In this document: in pieces, positions 6,188-7,616 of the stretch
How positions within the stretch are numbered: position 1 is the first letter of the stretch
Layout: each line of letters opens with the position of its first letter
Assembly: GCA_016210435.1 (NCBI GenBank)
Contig: JACQUF010000111.1
Location: forward strand, 1 to 7,616
Length of the DNA stretch: 7,616 nucleotides
Source: Chloroflexota bacterium
GTDB lineage: Bacteria; Chloroflexota; Dehalococcoidia; Lucifugimonadales; Lucifugimonadaceae
Reading direction: 5' to 3'
Translations under genes and position numbers: made by a program
Notes under the pieces: generated by a model
The model's input: only the letters and a program-made list of their open reading frames with translations
What the model was told of the DNA's origin: nothing
Databases searched by the model: none

Positions 6188-6436
6188 TCAACCCACAAGC
6201 GAGGCCACGAGGCCAGAGTATGCCAGCACCGCGAATACGATGCCGACGGCTAGAGCGCCCAGGAGGCTGCCCCGCAGGGCTCGCTTGATCACCCTCCGGT
6301 CCTCCCCGGCCACGATGGCACTCCCAGCCACGATGGGCACGAGCACCAAAGCTGCAAAGGCGCTGACGCCCACCACTACCACCACGAACAGGATCACAAG
6401 CACGGGAAGCCAGGAGAGCACGTACTGCACATCCAT
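6188..6436 (-). CDS. Small membrane protein with two or three hydrophobic segments (holin-like layout, function unknown)
   Basis: This is an 82-aa protein. Residues 8-44 form a long uninterrupted hydrophobic stretch (LPVLVILFVVVVVGVSAFAA onward) that could cross the membrane once or twice. Residues 45-55 are charged (EDRRVIKRALR) and residues 57-81 form another hydrophobic helix. No enzymatic motif is visible. Small proteins with this layout in phage operons include holins, but membrane proteins of other roles look similar and I do not recognise a family. I chose the ATG at 6436 because AGGAG lies 7 bases upstream; a GTG at 6475 (95 aa) with GAGAGG close upstream is a real alternative and would add an Arg-bearing N-terminus. 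It sits 51 bases after the unknown structural gene and 30 bases before the long fibre-like gene, so co-transcription is likely. Confidence 0.6.
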   Translation of the reverse strand: MDVQYVLSWLPVLVILFVVVVVGVSAFAALVLVPIVAGSAIVAGEDRRVIKRALRGSLLGALAVGIVFAVLAYSGLVASLVG

Positions 6437-6487
6437 AAGAACGCTCCTGCTCAAGCCTCCCGCCAACCTTACCACAGCTCCTCTCGG

Positions 6488-7616
6488 TCATGGAGCGGGG
6501 GCCACGTCTCCAAACACCCGCTTGTACCAGAGCAGGCCCATGACGCCGAGGCCGGACGGTTCGCCGGAGACAGGGACGAACCCAAGGTAGTCGGGGAATG
6601 ACCTCTCATGGAGCGGGATATACACGCGGCTCAGAGTGTCGCGAATGAACGTCATGATCGAGTTCTGCGTCGTGAACTGCGGGTCGCTCCCGATGCGGTA
6701 GCTGCCCATGAAGCCACCGATGTGCTCGGGGGCGAGCCTTGCCTGGTTGTGGTACTCCAGGCTGTCATACTTCCACTGGATCTTGAGTTGCATGTCCGCG
6801 GCTTCCTGGGCCCACTGACGGGCGTCAGAGTCGCCGTTCAGTTCGTACAGCTTGGAGCACGCCGCGAGGAAGCACGGCAGCGAGTATCCCTCGTAGGCTG
6901 TGCGTTCGGGCAGAACGAGCCGCGACACCGCCTCGCCGAGTCCGTGGAACCCACCAGGCAGATCGACGTAGAAGTTCCGGCGCGTGCCGTAGCCGTCCCA
7001 CCCTACGTGGCGCAGCAGGTCCTTGGCCTCGCTGGCCTTGCTGGTGCCGTACTTCTGCATTCGGTGCATCGCCCGCGAGCAGTCGTAGAACGGCGAGGAG
7101 CGGATGGTCAACCCAAGCGGGTACGCGCCATCAGACGGGAGCGTGTTGTTCCAGGGCATCATGAAGGTCATCAGCGGCGGGATCGGACGGAACAGTTGAC
7201 CGATGTACATGTCACGGGCGATGCTGCCCGTCAGGGTCGAACGGTAGGGCGTGTACCCTTCACCCTTGGGATAGTTGGGCCATACGGCAGGGTCGGGGTA
7301 CGAATCCTTCGACAACTGGAAGTCATCGTCGTAGTCGTTCGACGCACCGAAGAACGGGTCGTAGACGTCCTTGGTGAACCCCATGGCGTCCATGAACGCG
7401 TGGAGCTTCGTGGACTTGGCCGTGTTGTCGGTGCCGCCGAGCCAGTTGTACACCCGGGCCGAGATGCGCGAGTGGTGACGTCCGACGTACCGCACACTGG
7501 ACAGCCCGTTGACCACGTCGACCGTGGCCACTTGTCCAACGTTGTCCCCGGTGAAGAGCGTCGTGGAACCAAGCTTGACGGTCACCGTCCGAGGCCCATG
7601 GTAATAGGTCATGTAC
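6488..7616 (-). CDS. Phage structural-region protein of unknown function with alpha-helical hairpin segment (5' end beyond window)
   Basis: At least 374 aa are open from an internal Met codon at 7612, and the frame stays open to the window edge, so the true start is unknown. The first about 55 visible residues are strand-like (RTVTVKLGSTTLF, GQVATVDVVNG). Residues 75-170 are rich in Tyr, Pro, Asp and Trp (DPFFGASNDYDDDFQLSK, YPDPAVWPNYPKGEGYTPY). Residues about 235-285 contain paired helices (TAYEGYSLPCFLAACSKLYE, then DARQWAQEAADMQLKIQW) that recall one hairpin of an (alpha/alpha) toroid carbohydrate-active fold. The end is compact with PVSGEPSGLGVMGLLWYKR. No catalytic residues can be assigned and I do not recognise the family. 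It reads into the small membrane protein gene with a 51-base gap. It may be a minor virion protein or a surface-polymer enzyme; both are guesses. Confidence 0.65.
   Translation of the reverse strand, partial: YMTYYHGPRTVTVKLGSTTLFTGDNVGQVATVDVVNGLSSVRYVGRHHSRISARVYNWLGGTDNTAKSTKLHAFMDAMGFTKDVYDPFFGASNDYDDDFQLSKDSYPDPAVWPNYPKGEGYTPYRSTLTGSIARDMYIGQLFRPIPPLMTFMMPWNNTLPSDGAYPLGLTIRSSPFYDCSRAMHRMQKYGTSKASEAKDLLRHVGWDGYGTRRNFYVDLPGGFHGLGEAVSRLVLPERTAYEGYSLPCFLAACSKLYELNGDSDARQWAQEAADMQLKIQWKYDSLEYHNQARLAPEHIGGFMGSYRIGSDPQFTTQNSIMTFIRDTLSRVYIPLHERSFPDYLGFVPVSGEPSGLGVMGLLWYKRVFGDVAPAP

Overview
This window looks like part of the structural (morphogenesis) region of a tailed double-stranded DNA phage (Caudoviricetes) or a prophage. 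The DNA is GC-rich, roughly 60% by eye. Every convincing gene is on the minus strand, so the region reads from right to left. The anchor is a clear TP901-type tail tape measure protein at the left edge (truncated by the window), with typical small tail-assembly genes just upstream. Nothing in the sequence identifies the host. Shine-Dalgarno sites are strong and GTG starts are common, which fits a high-GC bacterial host but does not name one.

Layout in transcription order (right to left): (1) a >374-aa structural-looking protein of unknown function, cut by the right edge; (2) an 82-aa membrane protein with a holin-like layout; (3) and (4) two adjacent paralogous fibre- or appendage-like proteins of 536 and 394 aa. 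They share an N-terminal module and a C-terminal LamG/concanavalin-A-like beta-sandwich, and the larger one carries an extra inserted domain of about 150 residues. Next come (5) a 187-aa decoration-like protein (resembling DUF2190) whose beta fold appears interrupted by a histidine-rich segment with four HxH motifs; (6) a 163-aa tail-assembly-chaperone-like protein and (7) a small overlapping ORF in another frame, which together look like a G/GT frameshift pair; (8) a 114-aa HK97-gp10-like tail completion protein; and (9) the tape measure protein.

Genes 6 to 9 are packed with overlaps, including a one-base TGATG junction between 8 and 9. This suggests translational coupling and coordinated tail assembly: the chaperones would coat the tape measure protein while the tail tube polymerises. 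The only sizeable non-coding gaps are about 96 bp each. The gap between genes 5 and 6 holds a sigma70-like promoter candidate next to a strong inverted repeat. The gap between genes 3 and 4 shows little beyond a ribosome binding site. I see no tRNA, rRNA, CRISPR array, insertion sequence, attachment site or integrase, and no capsid, portal, terminase or obvious major tail tube gene.

The most interesting points are the possible +1 (or -2) frameshift in the chaperone pair, the HxH-rich insertion in the decoration-like protein, the domain insertion that distinguishes the two fibre paralogues, and the unusual position of these surface-protein genes directly upstream of the tail chaperone genes.
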